Below are positions 61,176-64,000 of a stretch of DNA of 64,000 nucleotides, piece by piece. The DNA comes from Streptomyces sp. BK340 (GTDB lineage Bacteria; Actinomycetota; Actinomycetes; Streptomycetales; Streptomycetaceae). The translations under genes were made by a program, and so were the position numbers. The stretch is from assembly GCF_007827595.1 (NCBI RefSeq), contig NZ_VISR01000010.1, forward strand, positions 62,001 through 126,000, in the 5' to 3' direction. Each line of letters begins with the position of its first letter. Within the stretch, counting starts at the first letter, position 1. The notes under the pieces were generated by a model. It was not told the origin of the DNA. It did not search any database and saw only the letters and a list, made by a program, of their open reading frames with translations.

Positions 61176-62228
61176 TCACCAGTAGTCGGGAAGGTGGTAG
61201 CGGCTGGTGTTGGTCGAGTGCCACTCGTGGTTGCCGGCGACCCAGGCGGACAGCCCCTGGGCGTAGCGCTCGACGAGGGGCGAGGTGGCGGACAGGAGGG
61301 CGGACTCCTCCTCGAAGGTCTCCATGATCCGGTTGTGGATCTCGACGGACTTCAGATAGGCCGCCTTCAGTCCGCGCCGGTCGTTGGCGGCGACCACCTG
61401 GGGCAGATTGAGATGGTCCGGATCGCTCGCCAGCTCCTTGGTGAAGGAGTACAGGTCGTTCATGATGGTGGTCGCGTTGCACGCGAGGGCGGTGATCCGC
61501 TGGATCTCCGGCCGGGCGTAGACCTGTTCGGGCAGTTCGTAGCCGTCCACCGCGTCGACGAGCGACAGACAGGGGCGGAAGTTGTTGAACTGCCGCATCA
61601 CCAGGTACTCCCAGACCCGCGGCACGTACTTGGTCTCCATCCAGGCGGCCTCGCCCAGGTAGCCCATGTGCAGCCGGGCCATGTCGTGCACGAACCGGCC
61701 GGTCTGGCTGGGCGTGGCGATGGCCGCGTAGTCCGCGAGGGCGAAGTGGTACGAGCGCAGCGGACCGTCGGCCCGGATGCCCTCGCGCCACTCCTCCTCC
61801 AGCTCCGGGATGCCGTGGAAGGGGTCGAGCGCCGACTGGGCGATGATCAGCGGGCCGCCGAGGCCGCGCCGTGATCCGCCCCGGCCCTCGTCCTCCTCGC
61901 AGTAGCAGGAGTCGACGATGTTCTCGGCGAGCAGCAGCTTGCCCGCGGCGGTGAGGCGGTCCAGGTCGAGAGCGCCGGGATGCTGGAGCACGACGGCCCG
62001 GCCGAACTGGAAGTCCGAGAAGTCTCCGGTCCAGGCCTCGGGAAACAGATCCAGGTCGCGGGCCCAGGCTTCGAGCCGGCGGTCGATCTCGGCGGCCTTC
62101 TCCGGGTCGGCGGGAACGGCCGGCTGGTAGCGCAGTCCGGGGATCACGCCGGTGCGCCGCGGCCGGCGCAGGCTCTGGGCGATGTTCGGCGGCCCGGGGA
62201 GCGCGTAGGAGTGGGTGGGTGTGCTCAT
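61176..62228 (-). CDS. 2-methylisoborneol synthase (class I terpene cyclase)
   Basis: About 350 residues. The metal motif reads DSCYCEED (the family usually has DDCYCED as I recall), and the NSE motif NDLYSFTKE is intact. RYHLPDYW ends the protein. It cyclises 2-methyl-GPP to 2-methylisoborneol, the musty odorant. The N-terminus before the cyclase domain is only about 30 residues (SYALPGPPNIAQSLRRP); from memory, other Streptomyces enzymes have a Pro-rich extension of about 100 residues. This segment is the candidate encapsulin-loading region, because the shell gene is 16 bases upstream. ATG at 62228. Confidence 0.95.
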   Translation of the reverse strand: MSTPTHSYALPGPPNIAQSLRRPRRTGVIPGLRYQPAVPADPEKAAEIDRRLEAWARDLDLFPEAWTGDFSDFQFGRAVVLQHPGALDLDRLTAAGKLLLAENIVDSCYCEEDEGRGGSRRGLGGPLIIAQSALDPFHGIPELEEEWREGIRADGPLRSYHFALADYAAIATPSQTGRFVHDMARLHMGYLGEAAWMETKYVPRVWEYLVMRQFNNFRPCLSLVDAVDGYELPEQVYARPEIQRITALACNATTIMNDLYSFTKELASDPDHLNLPQVVAANDRRGLKAAYLKSVEIHNRIMETFEEESALLSATSPLVERYAQGLSAWVAGNHEWHSTNTSRYHLPDYW

Positions 62229-62244
62229 GGCGTGCTCCAGGCCG

Positions 62245-63687
62245 TCAGCCGGCGGTCCGGCCGAGCTGGACGTTCTCCAGGATCCCGGCGGCATCGGGGA
62301 CCAGGACGGCCAGCGAGTAGTAGGCGGTGACGAGGTATTTGATGATCGCGGCGGTGTCGATACCCATGAAGCGGACGTTCAGGCCCGGCTGGAACTCCTC
62401 CGGGATACCGGTCTGGTAGAGGCCGATGACGCCCTGGTCGGCCTCGCCGGTGCGCAGCGCGATGATGCTGGTGGTGTGGTCGTCGCTGATCGGGATCTTG
62501 CTGCACGGATAGATCGGGACACCGCGCCAGGCCGGGATCTCGTGCCCGTCGATGTTCGCGGAGGCGGGCATCAGACCGCGCCGGTTGCACTGCCGGAAGA
62601 AGGCCGCGATCGCCTTCGGATGCGCCAGGAACACCTTGGTCTTGCGGCGCATGGAGAGCAGCTCGTCCATGTCGTCGGGCGTCGGCGGCCCGGTGAAGGA
62701 GCTCATCCGCTGGCCGTAGTCGATGTTGTGCAGCAGCCCGAACTCGCGGTTGTTGACCAGCTCCCACTCCTGGCGCTCACGGATCTCCTCGACCGTGAGG
62801 CGCAGCTGCTGCTGGGTCTGGTCCATCGGGCTGTTGTAGAGGTCGGCGACCCTGGTGTGCACCCGCAGCACGGTCTGGGTGAGTGACAACTCGTATTCAC
62901 GAGGGGCGAGTTCGTAGTCCACGAAGCCGCCGGTCAGTGTCTGCTCGCCGACGTGGCCGGCCTGTACCGGCACTTCCGCCTCACCCTTGCGGTTCATCGG
63001 CCTGCGCTGCTGCTCGACGTACGCGCGGAGATGGGCGGCGAGGGACGGCACCCGCTCGGTGAACTCCTGGACGACGTCCCAGGACAGCGCCAGCACCACA
63101 CCGGCCGTCTCCGCCCGCACCGAGGTGAGCCACAACGGGTCGGACTGGCCGACCGCCTCGTCGCCCATCTGGTCGCCGTCCGTGACGACCCCGACGATCT
63201 CCTCCTGGCCGTACTTGCCGGCCGCGAACCGGGTGAACCGGCCGTGCACCACCAGGTACGCCTCCGTGACCGGCTGTCCGGCCTCGAACAGCACCTGGCC
63301 CGGGCGCACCTCCCGGGGCTGGAAGCGGGTGGCCATCTCCCGCAGCACGTCCAGGTCCGAGTACCCGCGCAGGATGGGCAGTTCGGTCAGTGTCTCGGGA
63401 ATGACCCGGATGTCGTCGGCGCCGTTCTGCTCGAAGTGCACGCGCCCGCGTCCGGTACGCAGCTGCAGACGGCGGTTGACCCGGTACGTGCCGCCCTTGA
63501 CGTCCACCCACGGCAGGGTCTTCAGCAGCCATCGCGAGGTGATGGCCTGCATCTGCGGTTCGGACTTGGTCGTGGTGGCGAGGTTGCGGGCCGCCCGCGT
63601 GCTCAGGCTGGTGAGCCGCCCGTCGGTCGGGGGCCCGGGATCGGGTTCGTCGACTGCGGAACCTGTGGCGATGTCCGGAGTGGACAC
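62245..63687 (-). CDS. eshA: Family 2B encapsulin shell protein with cyclic-nucleotide-binding-like domain (EshA-type)
   Basis: About 480 residues from a GTG start with GGAGG 4 bases upstream. An N-terminal arm and HK97-like first part (LSTRAARNLATTTKSEPQM, WVDVKGGTYRVNRRL) is interrupted by a CRP-type cNMP-binding domain (about residues 110-235; FEAGQPVTEAYLVVHG, GDQMGDEAV). The phage-like capsid fold then resumes (YELSLTQTVLRVHTRVADLYN, ELVNNREFGLLHN, IDGHEIPAWRGVPIYPCSKI pieces). This is the layout of family 2B encapsulins and S. griseus EshA, which self-assemble into protein compartments and enclose terpene cyclases. It heads the 2-MIB operon, and the encoded cyclase is the expected cargo. 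Confidence 0.93.
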   Translation of the reverse strand: MSTPDIATGSAVDEPDPGPPTDGRLTSLSTRAARNLATTTKSEPQMQAITSRWLLKTLPWVDVKGGTYRVNRRLQLRTGRGRVHFEQNGADDIRVIPETLTELPILRGYSDLDVLREMATRFQPREVRPGQVLFEAGQPVTEAYLVVHGRFTRFAAGKYGQEEIVGVVTDGDQMGDEAVGQSDPLWLTSVRAETAGVVLALSWDVVQEFTERVPSLAAHLRAYVEQQRRPMNRKGEAEVPVQAGHVGEQTLTGGFVDYELAPREYELSLTQTVLRVHTRVADLYNSPMDQTQQQLRLTVEEIRERQEWELVNNREFGLLHNIDYGQRMSSFTGPPTPDDMDELLSMRRKTKVFLAHPKAIAAFFRQCNRRGLMPASANIDGHEIPAWRGVPIYPCSKIPISDDHTTSIIALRTGEADQGVIGLYQTGIPEEFQPGLNVRFMGIDTAAIIKYLVTAYYSLAVLVPDAAGILENVQLGRTAG

Positions 63688-63862
63688 ATTCCCTCCTGCG
63701 GAGAGGCGAACGGGGGTGATGGGGATGGGTCGGTGGTGCGCGGGGTGCCGGTGCGCTCCGACCAGCCAAACAGGACGCGTGATCTTCGGGTACAGCGCGA
63801 AGGGGGCGCCTTTGATCAACAGTGGTGCACACCCGCCGTCGAGAGCGTTGCGAGTCGGTGTT

Positions 63863-63872
63863 CGTGATCACG
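63863..63872. promoter_or_regulatory. Palindrome upstream of the encapsulin operon
   Basis: CGTGATCACG, a perfect 10 bp palindrome 176 bases before the eshA start, resembles the core of a CRP-family site without a spacer. The remaining bases of 63688-63917 show no gene; the operon promoter should lie here. Confidence 0.3.
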
Positions 63873-63917
63873 CGCGTGAACTCTGCCTCCGCACGCGGTG
63901 AATCCTCACGTTTGCGC

Positions 63918-64000
63918 TCAGGAAAGATCGTTCACCAGCACGGCTGCCCCGTCGAAGCGTCCGGCCTTGAGGTCTTTCAGGGCCTGTGGCGCCCGCGACA
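63918..64000 (-). CDS. C-terminal end of a zinc-type alcohol dehydrogenase/quinone-oxidoreductase-like protein (partial)
   Basis: Only the last 26 codons lie in the window, ending QALKDLKAGRFDGAAVLV then NDLS. This is the typical end of MDR-superfamily zinc alcohol dehydrogenases, where the last helix precedes GAAVLV. The rest lies beyond the window, so the substrate and zinc sites cannot be judged. It is upstream of the encapsulin gene on the same strand, with a 230-base gap. Confidence 0.65.
   Translation of the reverse strand, partial: SRAPQALKDLKAGRFDGAAVLVNDLS

Overview
This 64 kb window is typical Streptomyces DNA. It is very G+C rich with strong third-position G/C bias. It carries hallmark genes: a sortase-anchored long chaplin, a streptophobe membrane protein, a ClgR-like regulator ending in Leu-Ala-Ala, and a 2-methylisoborneol/encapsulin operon. 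No rRNA or tRNA gene, no CRISPR array and no phage module was seen.

Region 1 (1-11.6 kb) is the downstream end of a type I polyketide cluster. It holds the tail of a multimodular synthase (KS end, AT, DH, KR, ACP) that continues into a condensation-like domain and a complete FkbH glyceryl-transferase-like domain. Next come a carrier/thioester-reductase protein with an unusual C-terminal domain, an alpha/beta hydrolase-fold protein with Cys as apparent nucleophile, and a conventional alpha/beta hydrolase. Together they look like an unusual chain-release apparatus, possibly one that attaches a C3 glyceryl unit and releases the product reductively. An asnB-type gene follows.

Region 2 (13.8-30.7 kb) is mixed accessory and physiology genes: secreted proteins, a secreted tripeptidyl-aminopeptidase-like hydrolase, a long chaplin, GNAT enzymes, a MerR-controlled MFS exporter plus deaminase pair, a secreted protein of unknown function, and a probable chitosan-catabolic unit (exo-beta-D-glucosaminidase, ROK repressor, APC permease). 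Two nearly identical operators tie this unit together. An SPW membrane protein and a B12-binding MerR-type regulator follow.

Region 3 (30.9-49 kb) begins with a sulfonate-sulfur unit headed by a Cys-containing leader peptide (leader, ssuE, ssuD). It continues with a LysM protein, membrane proteins, an intergenic zone of tandem repeats, an acyl-CoA-dehydrogenase-like gene, an ECF42-type sigma factor with its YciI/DGPF partner, an ALDH/AKR pair, a BlaI/M56 pair, adenosine deaminase, a LysR/aldo-keto-reductase divergon, and a deletion scar that fuses the 3' ends of an SDR gene and an AraC-family gene.

Region 4 (49-57.2 kb) is a signalling and cell-envelope island: FHA-ABC transporter, small SH3-like protein, Ser/Thr kinase, streptophobe, a DUF6777-like repeat protein, an RsbW-like ATPase and a ClgR-like regulator.

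Region 5 (57.2-64 kb) has an epoxide hydrolase, a VOC protein, a 177 bp palindromic MITE whose end supplies the stop codon of a phosphotransferase gene, and the operon encapsulin (family 2B/EshA) - 2-MIB synthase - geranyl-diphosphate methyltransferase, which makes the earthy odorant 2-methylisoborneol. The window ends in a truncated alcohol-dehydrogenase-like gene.
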